From: Acetobacterium sp.
Lineage (GTDB): Bacteria; Bacillota; Clostridia; Eubacteriales; Eubacteriaceae
Direction: 5' to 3'
NCBI GenBank assembly: GCA_028692885.1
Contig: JAQUWM010000004.1
Location: forward strand, 1-64,000
DNA: 64,000 nt
The notes under the pieces were generated by a model. The model made no database searches, was not told the origin of the DNA, and saw only the letters and a list, made by a program, of their open reading frames with translations. Made by a program: the position numbers and the translations under genes. Shown here piece after piece: positions 9,733 to 18,326 of this stretch; the first letter of the stretch is position 1; every line of letters begins with the position of its first letter.

Positions 9733-11106
9733 ATGGAAGAATTTTTTGCCACGAATAGCCAACAACAAATTCTCAACCGCATTTTTTCCCTGAATCTTGG
9801 TCTTTTATGCATCCTAAATATTGACGGATGGTTTGAAACGGTCAATAATTCCTGGGAAAAAACCTTCGGATACTCTGCCGAAGAACTGTCAAATACAAAT
9901 ATCATCGATTACGCTCACCCCGACGACCGCGATGCCACGGCTTTTGTTTTTTCGGAACTGCTGCATGCCAATCATCGACTTACCTTTTCTAATCGTTTTC
10001 GTTCTAAAGACGGCACTTACCGATATATTGACTGGGAGTTCAACCGCCATGACAACTACGCTTATGTAGCCGGAACCGACATCACCCACACAAAACTTTC
10101 TGTAGCAGGACTTAAAGCGGTCAAAAAGCATCTGGAAAATAACCACTCCCATTGTTCAGACAAGAATCTCTGCCCAACCCGCCAGAAAATCCTGGTCGTT
10201 GACGACTCGCCGCTCAACACAAAAATAATGGAAAATGCTCTGATTGAAGACTATGAGGTTCTAATTTCTCACAACGGCAAGGAAGCCCTATCGATTTGCA
10301 ATTCCAATGATCCTCCCGATCTTATCCTATTGGATGTTATCATGCCTGAAATCGACGGTTATGAGATTTGCCGACGGCTGAACCGGAGTGAAAAAACGAA
10401 AGATATTCCGGTGATCTTTCTAACTTCGCTGACCGAATCCAAGGATATTGAGTTCGGTTTAACGCTTGGTGCCATCGATTATATTACCAAACCCTTCAGC
10501 GTTCCGATTATCAAGGCGAAGATCAAAAATCATCTGGCTTTGAAATATTATCAGGATACCCTAAAAATCAATACTGATGTGGACCAGCTAACCCAGATCG
10601 CCAATCGAAGACGTTTCGATGATACCATGACCAAGGAAATAAAAAAAGCCAAGCGAACTGGAACCATTTTATCTGTTCTTTTACTTGATATTGATCATTT
10701 TAAGTTTTACAATGATACCTATGGCCATTTGGAAGGGGATGCCTGTCTTAAAAAAGTAGCGACCACCCTGGCAACCACCCTTAAGCGCCCCAGAGATCTG
10801 GCTGCCCGTTGGGGTGGCGAAGAATTTACCTGTTTACTCCCCAACACCAATACTGAAGGCGCCCAAAACGTCGCTGAAGCCTTGCTAAAAGCCATTCAAA
10901 ATTTAAGCATCCCACATGAATCCTCTCCGGTCAACGATGTTGTCACCGTTTCGATTGGGGTCATCTCTTCAAATCCGATCGATGAGAACTCCTTTGAAAA
11001 TCTATTAAAACATGCCGACGAAGCCCTTTATCAGGCTAAAGAAACGGGAAGAAACCGAATCGTCGCCTGGCATGAGAAGATTGAAGCGATCGAACCCTAT
11101 CTATAA
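9733..11106 (+). CDS. PAS - response-regulator receiver - GGDEF diguanylate cyclase
   Basis: This 457-aa cytoplasmic protein makes c-di-GMP under phosphorylation and PAS control. Residues about 15-125 form a PAS domain (VNNSWEKTFGYSAEEL). Residues 151-270 form a receiver with acidic pocket DD and phospho-acceptor Asp201 (LILLDVIMPEIDGYE), conserved Thr (FLTS) and Lys (TKPF). The GGDEF domain has DQLTQIANRRRFD, LLLDIDHFKFYNDTYGH and the active-site loop GGEEF at 361-365. An RxxD product-inhibition site (RPRD, 352-355) is intact, so feedback control is expected. PAS upstream of REC in one chain is less usual than REC first. No histidine kinase lies nearby, so the phosphodonor is elsewhere. A terminator follows directly. 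Confidence 0.93.
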   Translation: MEEFFATNSQQQILNRIFSLNLGLLCILNIDGWFETVNNSWEKTFGYSAEELSNTNIIDYAHPDDRDATAFVFSELLHANHRLTFSNRFRSKDGTYRYIDWEFNRHDNYAYVAGTDITHTKLSVAGLKAVKKHLENNHSHCSDKNLCPTRQKILVVDDSPLNTKIMENALIEDYEVLISHNGKEALSICNSNDPPDLILLDVIMPEIDGYEICRRLNRSEKTKDIPVIFLTSLTESKDIEFGLTLGAIDYITKPFSVPIIKAKIKNHLALKYYQDTLKINTDVDQLTQIANRRRFDDTMTKEIKKAKRTGTILSVLLLDIDHFKFYNDTYGHLEGDACLKKVATTLATTLKRPRDLAARWGGEEFTCLLPNTNTEGAQNVAEALLKAIQNLSIPHESSPVNDVVTVSIGVISSNPIDENSFENLLKHADEALYQAKETGRNRIVAWHEKIEAIEPYL

Positions 11107-11109
11107 AAG

Positions 11110-11146
11110 CTAACCGCCGCTAATATTTAGTTGTGGTTAGTTTTTT
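11110..11146 (+). terminator. Intrinsic terminator after the PAS-REC-GGDEF gene
   Basis: CTAACC (11110-11115) pairs with GGTTAG (11135-11140) around an inner CTAA/TTAG pairing. A run of six T follows. Confidence 0.7.
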
Positions 11147-11151
11147 AATGC

Positions 11152-11209
11152 AAAAATACCGACAGCTGTTCGGCAATCTACGTTTGATAGCGCCAGACAA
11201 ATGTCGGTA
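11152..11209 (-). terminator. Intrinsic terminator of the pyr operon
   Basis: On the minus strand an 8-bp stem (TACCGACA, 11209-11202, with TGTCGGTA, 11164-11157) is followed by TTTTTG. It lies 127 bp beyond the pyrE stop codon. Confidence 0.65.
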
Positions 11210-11335
11210 TAATTTTAACAGGTCGACTCAATTCTGATTTTTTAGATTATTTTTGGGGGATTTATACGCCAATACTGTCGGATCGGCTTACCGGTACCTC
11301 AAAACTCGATAGCATCCATTTAGATCTTTCTTGAC

Positions 11336-11911
11336 TTAAGCATTCCCTCTGGAACCAGGTTTGACCAGTGCGACTTGACCGGCTTTACAGACAGGACAGT
11401 CATCGGGGTCCCAGGCGGTGATTTCCAGTTTGATGGCGGAGTAAATGGGCATGTTGATTTCAACCCCGGCAGCGCGGCGGTCGGCGATGCAGGCCACACC
11501 AAGGACGACGGCGCCCAGCTCTTCGAGCACTTTTTTTGTTTCAATGGTGGATTTTCCGGTGGTAACGACATCTTCGGTGATGATGACTCGTTCACCGGGT
11601 TTGATTTCAAAGCCGCGTCGCAGTTCCATCAGGCCATCCTTACGTTCAGTAAAAATGGATTCTTTGCCCAACTGTCGGCCGATTTCGTAGGATACGATGA
11701 CCCCACCCATCGCGGGACCCACCACCTTATCAATTGCCAGCGCTTTTAGCTGCTCAACAACCGGTGCCAGGACCTTGGCGGCAGCATCCGGAAAACGCAG
11801 TACCTTGGCGCACTGAACATACTGGTCGCTGTGTTTGCCTGATGACAGTAAAAAATGACCTTCTAAAAAGGCATCGGTTTCTTTTAATACTTCTAATACT
11901 TCCTGACTCAT
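11336..11911 (-). CDS. pyrE: Orotate phosphoribosyltransferase
   Basis: This 191-aa enzyme transfers phosphoribose from PRPP to orotate, forming OMP, the fifth step of UMP synthesis. The PRPP-binding loop VIITEDVVTTGKS spans about 109-121, and the flexible catalytic segment contains TERKDG and LRRGF. The start at 11911 is preferred over an ATG four codons upstream because GAGGA sits 5 nt before it. The C terminus adds a short CPVC-containing extension, as in several clostridial PyrE proteins. It is the last gene of the pyr operon, separated from pyrD by 96 bp that contain a stem-loop. Confidence 0.95.
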   Translation of the reverse strand: MSQEVLEVLKETDAFLEGHFLLSSGKHSDQYVQCAKVLRFPDAAAKVLAPVVEQLKALAIDKVVGPAMGGVIVSYEIGRQLGKESIFTERKDGLMELRRGFEIKPGERVIITEDVVTTGKSTIETKKVLEELGAVVLGVACIADRRAAGVEINMPIYSAIKLEITAWDPDDCPVCKAGQVALVKPGSRGNA

Positions 11912-11945
11912 ATTATTCCTCATTTCTTATAGTAATTTCAGATCG

Positions 11946-11997
11946 CTTGGGTTAATTCATTTTGTTATAATCTATTGCTCGTTATTTATTACCCAAG
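11946..11997 (-). promoter_or_regulatory. Intercistronic stem-loop between pyrD and pyrE
   Basis: CTTGGGT (11946-11952) pairs with ACCCAAG (11991-11997), with an AT-rich 38-nt loop and no U-run. It may process or stabilise the mRNA between pyrD and pyrE. Confidence 0.4.
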
Positions 11998-12007
11998 CTA
12001 TAGCTTA

Positions 12008-12913
12008 TTAAACAATTCCCCGGACTTCGCTGATATTGGCCAGTCCTTCGTTAATGCAATAGGCTTCTAAACCTGCAATGATCTCGATCGGTGCCATCGG
12101 GTTGTTGAAGTTGATGGTACCGATTTGCAGACAGGTTGCCCCGGCCATAATAAATTCCAGCGCATCTTTCCAGTCGCTGATGCCACCCATGGCCATTACC
12201 GGAATTTTCACCGCCTGACAAACCTGATGGGTCATCCGCAGGGCAATGGGTTTCACCGCCGGGCCGGAAAGACCGGCATAGAGGTTGTCAAAGATAACCT
12301 TTTTCTTTTTATAATCAATGGCCATTCCCTGCAACGTATTAATCAGCGATATCCCCTGGGCACCGGCGGCTTCACAGGCCCGGGCAATGTCGGCGACCGC
12401 TTCACCATTGGGCGACAATTTGACCATAATCGGATGGCGGGAGATCTCCACCACTTTTCTGGTGATCTCGCCAGCGGTTTCGGCCTTGATGCCATAGGCC
12501 ATTCCCCCGGCTTTGACATTGGGACAGGAAATGTTCAGCTCAATCAGCTGGGCATCTATGGCATTCAGTTTTTCAATCGCGGTGAGATATGATTCTTCAT
12601 CCTTGCCGCCGACGTTAACAATGGTAACCGTATCAATTTCTTTAAGATGGGGCCATTCATTTTCGATAAAGGCATCGATTCCCGGGTTTTCCAGGCCAAT
12701 GCTGTTCATCAACCCGGCCGGGGTTTCCCAGAGCCGCATCCCGGTGTTTCCGGATTTGGGTTCTAAGGTCAGCCCCTTGGAGCAGAGGCCACCGAGTTTA
12801 GCCAGATCATAAAAGGCTTCATACTCCCGGCCAAAACCGAAGGTTCCGGAAGCCGGGATCACCGGGTTTTTAAAGCGGATGTCATTAAATTTTGTTGCCA
12901 GATATTTAGACAT
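12008..12913 (-). CDS. pyrD: Dihydroorotate dehydrogenase B, catalytic subunit (NAD-dependent type)
   Basis: This 301-aa FMN protein oxidises dihydroorotate to orotate. NPVIPASGTFGFG at the N terminus is typical of class 1B, and catalytic Cys130 lies in LNISCPNVKAGG. Lys and Asn contacts to FMN are in KLSPN and INTLQG. The start at 12913 (MSKYLATKF) is chosen because GGAGGAGG lies 8 nt upstream; longer in-frame starts would run deep into pyrK. The gene overlaps pyrK by 8 bp, which suggests translational coupling. It works as a complex with PyrK, which passes electrons to NAD+. Confidence 0.95.
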   Translation of the reverse strand: MSKYLATKFNDIRFKNPVIPASGTFGFGREYEAFYDLAKLGGLCSKGLTLEPKSGNTGMRLWETPAGLMNSIGLENPGIDAFIENEWPHLKEIDTVTIVNVGGKDEESYLTAIEKLNAIDAQLIELNISCPNVKAGGMAYGIKAETAGEITRKVVEISRHPIMVKLSPNGEAVADIARACEAAGAQGISLINTLQGMAIDYKKKKVIFDNLYAGLSGPAVKPIALRMTHQVCQAVKIPVMAMGGISDWKDALEFIMAGATCLQIGTINFNNPMAPIEIIAGLEAYCINEGLANISEVRGIV

Positions 12914-13607
12914 TAAAGACCTCCTCCCGGACAAACACCGGGCCATCCGTGCAGACTTTTTTATTGCCGGAGCGGGTTTCGCAGGTACAACCCAGACAAG
13001 CACCGATCCCACAGGCCATATGGGCTTCCAGCGAAACGTAGACGGTATTCTCAGCCGGCACGGCGCCAGCCACCGCAGCCATCATGATTTCAGGCCCGCA
13101 GGTCACCACGGTTTCACCGGGTAAAACGGTAAGTTTGTCGGTGATAATGCCCCCGACATCGAGGACAACTTCATCGGCCAGCGCGGCAAAGGCATCAGCC
13201 CCGTAGGCGATATCCCGGAAGCCCAGATAGACTCGACACTTACCGGTGGGGTTTTGTTCCTGATAGTGTCGCACCAGATAATACAGCGGCGCTGTTCCGA
13301 TGCCACCACCAACTACACAGAGGTCGCCGGTGATTTCCGGAAAACCATTGCCGTAGGGACCCTGGATGGTCACCTCATCATCGGCTTGAAGTCGCGCTAA
13401 GATTTCAGTTCCTTTTCCCACCACCTGGTATAAAAAGGTGAGTTGTCCCGATTCGTAATTGTGAACACTGATCGGTCGGGACAACAGCGGATCCTTGTCC
13501 CAGGCGCGCAGCATAAAGAATTGACCCGGCTTTACTGCTCCAGTAAATGCCACGGTCATTTTAAAAATTCCCGCTGATACAAGGGTATTACTTAGGATTA
13601 CAGCCAT
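12906..13607 (-). CDS. pyrK: Dihydroorotate dehydrogenase B, FAD/[2Fe-2S] electron-transfer subunit
   Basis: This 233-aa protein of the ferredoxin-NADP reductase family transfers electrons from the FMN of PyrD through [2Fe-2S] and FAD to NAD+. The FAD motif is RPISVH (44-49), the NAD-binding block is VVGGGIGTAPLYYL (98-111), and the C-terminal cluster ligands are Cys199, Cys204, Cys207 and Cys219 (CGIGACLGC then VCTDGP). The cysteine spacing matches the PyrK family. It overlaps pyrF by 10 bp and pyrD by 8 bp. The N terminus is a little shorter than some relatives but starts directly in the FAD barrel. Confidence 0.95.
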   Translation of the reverse strand: MAVILSNTLVSAGIFKMTVAFTGAVKPGQFFMLRAWDKDPLLSRPISVHNYESGQLTFLYQVVGKGTEILARLQADDEVTIQGPYGNGFPEITGDLCVVGGGIGTAPLYYLVRHYQEQNPTGKCRVYLGFRDIAYGADAFAALADEVVLDVGGIITDKLTVLPGETVVTCGPEIMMAAVAGAVPAENTVYVSLEAHMACGIGACLGCTCETRSGNKKVCTDGPVFVREEVFNV

Positions 13608-14458
13608 TTAAGAATATCCTCCTGCATTGCCAGGGTGGCGTTTCTGATGTGGTCAGCAAAGCCCTCGTCTTCACAGCCAGCCTTTTGATGACCAGTGATC
13701 AGTCCCCGGGATGAGTTAACCACCGCACAACGGGATTTTTTGAGAATATTGGCAATGTCCTCGCCGGTTCCGCCCTGGGCGCCGTATCCTGGTACTAAAA
13801 AGAAGGTATGCGGGCAACGGGCCCGAATCGCTTCGAATTCTTCCGGGCGGGTCAGTCCGACCACCGAGCCGATGGCTGAAAAGCCGTTTTCGCCGCGGAA
13901 AACACTTCCCCAGGCTTCGATTTTATCACCCATGATTTCGTAGATGGTGTCATCCCCCACTTTAAGGTTCTGAAGATCGACCGCTGAGGGGTTGGATGTG
14001 CGTTGCAGGATAAAGAGCCCCTTGTTGTTTTCTTTAATATATTTGTAGTATGGTGATACGGCATCTTCACCCATATAGGCGTTAACGGTCATAATATCCA
14101 CCTCAAAATCACCAGTGAAATGACCTTTGGCATACTGATCGCCGGTGGACGAAATGTCGCCTCGTTTTACATCACCAATAACGACAATGCCTTTGCTCCG
14201 GGCATATTTAACGGTTTCGCTGTAGGCCTTCATGCCATCCAGTCCCAGCGACTCGTAACAGGCTATCTGAACCTTGTAGCAAGCAGCCAGATCCGCAGTG
14301 ACATCGATAATTTTTTTATTGAATTCGGTTATTTTCTCACCATCGGAGCAGTCCTTGTTCAACAGGTATTTTGGTAAAAATTTCAAGGTTGTATCCAGAC
14401 CCACACAAATTGGTCCTTTTTTTACAGCATCATGATAGAGCCGATCGATTATCATCAT
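13598..14458 (-). CDS. pyrF: Orotidine-5'-phosphate decarboxylase
   Basis: This 286-aa enzyme decarboxylates OMP to UMP, the last step of the pathway. The active-site set Asp96-x-Lys98-x-x-Asp101 lies in GDVKRGDISSTG. The length and the GDISSTGDQYAKGHF segment place it in the longer group of PyrF proteins. A start at 14458 or the adjacent Met at 14455 both fit AAAGGAGA upstream. The gene overlaps the 3' end of pyrC by 29 bp. Shadow reading frames on the opposite strand are not genes. Confidence 0.95.
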   Translation of the reverse strand: MMIIDRLYHDAVKKGPICVGLDTTLKFLPKYLLNKDCSDGEKITEFNKKIIDVTADLAACYKVQIACYESLGLDGMKAYSETVKYARSKGIVVIGDVKRGDISSTGDQYAKGHFTGDFEVDIMTVNAYMGEDAVSPYYKYIKENNKGLFILQRTSNPSAVDLQNLKVGDDTIYEIMGDKIEAWGSVFRGENGFSAIGSVVGLTRPEEFEAIRARCPHTFFLVPGYGAQGGTGEDIANILKKSRCAVVNSSRGLITGHQKAGCEDEGFADHIRNATLAMQEDILKWL

Positions 14459-15605
14459 ATTTAATTTCTCCTTTCACCATCGTCATCATTACTTTTCCTT
14501 TTAGGGTTTCGCTACCAAAAGGATTGTTTTTGCTTTTTGAAACGAATTCTTGGGGATTGATTTTTCCCTCCCAGTTCACATCCACCAGCACCAGATCCGC
14601 CGGATACCCTTCTTTAATCAGTCCAGCTTTGATGCCCAACCGTTTGGCCGGGGCGTTGCTGAGCATATCGCTGAGTTTCTCCAGACTGATGCCATTCTGA
14701 TCAAAGACGGTATAATACATGGCGAAGGCCATTTCGAAGTTATTGATTCCCGGAGCGCCTTTTAGCTTGTCTTCTTCCGAGTGGGGCGCATGGTCAGTGC
14801 CGCACATGTCAATGATCCCATCCTTAATGCCTACAATTAAAGCGTAGCGATCAGGATAAGTCCGAAATGGCGGATTGACCTTATAATCCAAGGCGGCGGC
14901 AAAGATGTGATGGGGCGTCACTTCGCAACTAATATCCAGGCCTTTTTCCTTGGCTTCGCGAATCAGCTCGACGGTGTCTTTTTTGCTGATATGGCAAACA
15001 TGAAGATGCCCGCCATTTTCTTCCAGCAACTTGACATCCCGTCGCACCAGTTCAGTTTCTGGCTGGCAATGGGTTAATAGTATAAAGTCATATTCGGTTG
15101 AAGCCTTTAGCCCTGCTACCATAATGTCCGGATTCACAATTGAAACCCCGTCGTTGGAAAACACATTGGTCAATGGCCGCAAGGATTCGATATCGACCAG
15201 ATTTGAATCATTAAACTCTTTTGTTAGTGCCGCCACCTGGATCAGGTTACAAAGCTGCAGCACTTCGGCTTTATCCAGATTGGCTTTAACAAGAGCGGCC
15301 TCATCCATGAACGGATTAGTATTGGCCATCGCCACCAAAGTCGTAAAGCCGCCTTTCAGCGCCGCCTGCATCCCGGTTTCCATGGTTTCCTTGTATTCAA
15401 AACCCGGGTCCCGCAAATGACAGTGCATATCAATAAATCCCGGCATCAACAGATAACCCCGACCATCGATTTCCTGATCATATTCAGACTTGACGTTCCC
15501 TTTTTCTTTATAAACTTTTTTTATTTTTCCGTCTTCAATCAATACCTTGCCAAACCGTCTTCCCTCGGCATCAACCATTTCAACGTTCTTGATTAAGATT
15601 TTCAT
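14430..15605 (-). CDS. pyrC: Dihydroorotase
   Basis: This 391-aa amidohydrolase cyclises carbamoyl-aspartate to dihydroorotate. The metal site is HCHLRDPG at 61-68, with further ligands in HICHISK-type and CGTDHAPH segments. The start at 15605 (MKILIKNVEM) is chosen because GGAGGAAGG precedes it directly; the longer upstream frame would overlap the 3' end of pyrI. The C terminus overlaps pyrF by 29 bp. It sits third in the operon, 13 bp after pyrI. Confidence 0.95.
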   Translation of the reverse strand: MKILIKNVEMVDAEGRRFGKVLIEDGKIKKVYKEKGNVKSEYDQEIDGRGYLLMPGFIDMHCHLRDPGFEYKETMETGMQAALKGGFTTLVAMANTNPFMDEAALVKANLDKAEVLQLCNLIQVAALTKEFNDSNLVDIESLRPLTNVFSNDGVSIVNPDIMVAGLKASTEYDFILLTHCQPETELVRRDVKLLEENGGHLHVCHISKKDTVELIREAKEKGLDISCEVTPHHIFAAALDYKVNPPFRTYPDRYALIVGIKDGIIDMCGTDHAPHSEEDKLKGAPGINNFEMAFAMYYTVFDQNGISLEKLSDMLSNAPAKRLGIKAGLIKEGYPADLVLVDVNWEGKINPQEFVSKSKNNPFGSETLKGKVMMTMVKGEIKYDDNRSALS

Positions 15606-15618
15606 CCTTCCTCCTTCT

Positions 15619-16053
15619 TTATTCTTCCTCAATAAAAGTGGTGTAGGCATCGCAATATTCACAGCGATACTGTTTTTTCTCTTCATTGACCAGATAGAAT
15701 TTAATTTCCTTGACATCCTCATATTGGGTAATGCAGCGGGGATTTTTGCAGGTCATAATGCCATTGACAACCTTCGGCAAGGTCAAATTTATTTTTTTGA
15801 ACAATTCACCATTCTTGACAAAGTTAATGGTCACATTGGGATCAATCAGACCCAGAACCGTCATATCAATCTGCAAATCGGTTTCAATTTTAATTAAGTC
15901 TTTCTGTTTCATTTTTTTACTGGGAATTTTTTTAAGCAACACCACCACATCATCAATATCATTGAGATGGAGTTGCTTGTAAATCTCAAAACCGTGTCCA
16001 GCTTCAATATGGTCGATGATGATACCTTTTTTCAGTTTCGATACGTTGATCAT
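15619..16053 (-). CDS. pyrI: Aspartate carbamoyltransferase regulatory subunit
   Basis: This 144-aa protein binds nucleotide effectors and docks to PyrB through a zinc domain. Zinc ligands are Cys102, Cys107, Cys131 and Cys134 (CKNPRC and CEYC). The N-terminal allosteric domain has the expected IDHIEAGHG segment. The start overlaps the pyrB stop by 4 bp (ATGA), the usual coupling for a 1:1 complex. A separate PyrI means that the enzyme is probably the allosteric (PyrB)6(PyrI)6 type. Confidence 0.95.
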   Translation of the reverse strand: MINVSKLKKGIIIDHIEAGHGFEIYKQLHLNDIDDVVVLLKKIPSKKMKQKDLIKIETDLQIDMTVLGLIDPNVTINFVKNGELFKKINLTLPKVVNGIMTCKNPRCITQYEDVKEIKFYLVNEEKKQYRCEYCDAYTTFIEEE

Positions 16054-16976
16054 TTTTTTTCCTCCACGCCCAGAAGTTTGGCAATCAATGCCATTCGCAC
16101 ATACATCCCATACTTAGCCTGGGCAAAATAAACCGCCCGAGGATCCTCATCTACCTCCGGGGCAATTTCATTGACCCGGGGCAAGGGATGCATCACAATC
16201 ATGTCCGGCTTGGCCGCCTTCATCTTCTTTTTATCAAGAATATAATAATTTTTCAGTCGCAGATATTCTTCCTCGCTGATAAACCGCTCCCGTTGTACCC
16301 GAGACATATAGAGAATATCCAATGAGCCGATGACCTCGTCAAGACTGGTCGTTTCCTTATAGGTTTGTGGATCCAGCTGATTGAGAATATGAGCGGGCAT
16401 TTTCAGTTCGGTGGGAGAAATAAACACAAACCGGATGGCCTGGTAACGACTCAGGGTTTTAACCAGCGAATGAATGGTCCGGCCAAAAAGCAAATCGCCG
16501 CATACGCCCACCACATGGTTATCACAGCCGCCCTTGAATTTGCGAATCGTCAGCAGATCGGTCAGGGTCTGAGTAGGATGTTCATGGCCGCCATCGCCGG
16601 CATTGATAATCGGCATTTCGTTGGCAAATTTGGAAACCAGCCGCGCTGTTCCCTCCCGGGGATGGCGGATCACCGCGATGTCCGAATAGCACTCAATCGT
16701 TCTGATGGTATCCCCCAGACTTTCGCCTTTGGACACTGACGAATTATTGGGGTCATCAAACCCGATAATTTCGCCGCCTAACCGAAGCATCGCCGCTTCA
16801 AAACTGAACCGTGTCCGGGTGGAAGGCTCATAAAAAAGGCTGGCTAATAATTTTCCCCTGCAAACCAAAGAATAACCCTCAGGGTCTGCAATAATATTAT
16901 CAGCCAGCTGCATAATCGATTCAATTTCGTTTAGTTGAAAGTCTCCAGGCTCGATTAAATGTCTTCCTTTTAACAT
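16050..16976 (-). CDS. pyrB: Aspartate carbamoyltransferase catalytic subunit
   Basis: This 308-aa enzyme condenses carbamoyl phosphate with aspartate, the committed step of pyrimidine synthesis. The carbamoyl-phosphate loop STRTR is at 52-56 ([12 protein letters not shown]). HPTQTLTDL and the aspartate-binding [10 protein letters not shown] are present. The start at 16976 (MLKGRHL) is preferred over 17018 because AGGAGG lies 6 nt upstream, and the longer version would start next to the leader terminator. It is the first gene of the operon. Confidence 0.96.
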   Translation of the reverse strand: MLKGRHLIEPGDFQLNEIESIMQLADNIIADPEGYSLVCRGKLLASLFYEPSTRTRFSFEAAMLRLGGEIIGFDDPNNSSVSKGESLGDTIRTIECYSDIAVIRHPREGTARLVSKFANEMPIINAGDGGHEHPTQTLTDLLTIRKFKGGCDNHVVGVCGDLLFGRTIHSLVKTLSRYQAIRFVFISPTELKMPAHILNQLDPQTYKETTSLDEVIGSLDILYMSRVQRERFISEEEYLRLKNYYILDKKKMKAAKPDMIVMHPLPRVNEIAPEVDEDPRAVYFAQAKYGMYVRMALIAKLLGVEEKK

Positions 16977-17009
16977 ACTATTCCTCCTATCATAAACACA
17001 ATTATGGGC

Positions 17010-17040
17010 AAAAAACAAGCCGCTTTATAAAAATAGCGGC
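17010..17040 (-). promoter_or_regulatory. Leader terminator (attenuator) of the pyr operon
   Basis: Between the promoter and pyrB the minus strand encodes GCCGCT (17040-17035), an 10-nt loop and AGCGGC (17024-17019), followed by TTGTTTTTTG. This is an intrinsic terminator inside a roughly 150-nt leader. An upstream GGCATA (17100-17095) can pair with TATGCC (17043-17038), which overlaps the 5' arm, so a mutually exclusive antiterminator is possible. No PyrR-binding consensus was recognised. Confidence 0.65.
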
Positions 17041-17134
17041 ATACTTTCTAACAGGCATTTTTCCTCATTATATGTATCGTTCCTTTTGCACCTTTATGCC
17101 TCACTTTACAAAGCCAGCATAATTAATTACAATA

Positions 17135-17163
17135 ATCATAATTTAATTAGCCAAAATTGTCAA
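17135..17163 (-). promoter_or_regulatory. pyr operon promoter
   Basis: On the minus strand a perfect TTGACA (17163-17158), 17-bp spacer and TATGAT (17140-17135) place the transcription start near 17128, about 150 nt before pyrB. Confidence 0.8.
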
Positions 17164-17298
17164 TGCACTTTGATTAAAAGAAACCGTTATCTTAAGATAA
17201 TATTTGGACTTCAGGGTCGATGAACGCATACTGCAGGATTTGACTGGAATTTCAAAGCAGATAATGGTATGATTAGAATAAAAAGGGAGGGACTTTAT

Positions 17299-18192
17299 AT
17301 GTATTTTGTAACGTATCAATATAACGCATTTAGTGAAGGTGGCATTCTGACAGCCGATGAAACAAAGGTTTTACCGATTACAACCATCGGTAAACTGATG
17401 GGCCTCAAATTTCCGGAACGTCTGATCGACTTTATTCCCCTGGCTACCGATGAACTACTGGCGGACATCACAAAAGTCATGACCGAGCATCAGAATCTGG
17501 GCATCAATCTGGGTCTGGTCAAGCTGCTGGCGCCGATTCCCAAACCCCCAAGAAATATTTTCTGTCTGGGCAAAAACTATGCTGATCACGCCCAGGAAAT
17601 CAAGAATATCCCTTCCATGGGAGGTGTACCGGAAAGCCCGATTTATTTTTCCAAACTGCCTACCGCAGTCACTGGACCGGATACGGTGATTCTATCCCAC
17701 GCCAAAGCCACGAAACAGATCGACTATGAAGTGGAACTGGCTATTATCATCGGCAAAGAAGGTGCCGATATTCCCAAAGAAGAAGCCGAAGCTTACATTT
17801 TCGGTTATACTATTGCGAACGACATCACCGCCCGGGATCTCCAGAAAAAGCACCTGCAATGGTATAAGGGCAAATCGCTGGACACTTTCTGTCCCCTGGG
17901 TCCCAGAATTTTGCACAAAAACGATTTGAAAATTCCTTTTGACCTGGATATCACCTGTCGAGTCAATGGTGAAGTGCGTCAGCATTCCAATACCGGTCGG
18001 ATGATTTTTGACATCCCATCGATTATCAGTGACCTGTCTCAGGGCATGACCCTGCTGCCCGGCGATATCATTCTGACCGGAACCCCTGCCGGTGTCGGCT
18101 TTGCCTTGGATCCACCGCAATTCCTTAAGCACGGAGACCAGATTGAAGCAGAAATCGAAAAAATTGGAATCCTACGGAACATCATTGAATAA
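17299..18192 (+). CDS. Fumarylacetoacetate hydrolase family protein
   Basis: This 297-aa metal-dependent enzyme of the FAH superfamily covers hydrolases, isomerases and decarboxylases of 2-oxo or 2-hydroxydienoic acids. The metal ligands Glu144, Glu146 and Asp175 lie in DYEVELAIIIGKEG and TIANDITARDLQ. The substrate loop FCLGKNYADHAQE and the C-terminal GDIILTGTPAGVG are both intact. The start at 17299 follows GGGAGGG; the upstream ATG at 17269 would place that Shine-Dalgarno site inside the gene. It stands alone with a terminator. Candidate activities are acylpyruvase, oxaloacetate decarboxylase or dienedioate isomerase; sequence alone does not choose. Confidence 0.88.
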   Translation: MYFVTYQYNAFSEGGILTADETKVLPITTIGKLMGLKFPERLIDFIPLATDELLADITKVMTEHQNLGINLGLVKLLAPIPKPPRNIFCLGKNYADHAQEIKNIPSMGGVPESPIYFSKLPTAVTGPDTVILSHAKATKQIDYEVELAIIIGKEGADIPKEEAEAYIFGYTIANDITARDLQKKHLQWYKGKSLDTFCPLGPRILHKNDLKIPFDLDITCRVNGEVRQHSNTGRMIFDIPSIISDLSQGMTLLPGDIILTGTPAGVGFALDPPQFLKHGDQIEAEIEKIGILRNIIE

Positions 18193-18204
18193 ACACGACG
18201 ACTA

Positions 18205-18258
18205 AAATTAAGCCAGCATCATCTTTGGAGTCTAATCCGCCGATGATGCTGGCTTTCG
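18205..18258. terminator. Intrinsic terminator between convergent genes
   Basis: A perfect 13-bp stem (AGCCAGCATCATC at 18211-18223, complement at 18242-18254) is flanked by a short T-run on the right and by TAATTTTAG on the complementary strand. It may act in both directions. Confidence 0.7.
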
Positions 18259-18326
18259 ATCTAATGTGGTGTTACCGACAAATACTTGTTACTCCCCCAA
18301 ATCACTAATAATCCAACCTTGGTCGT

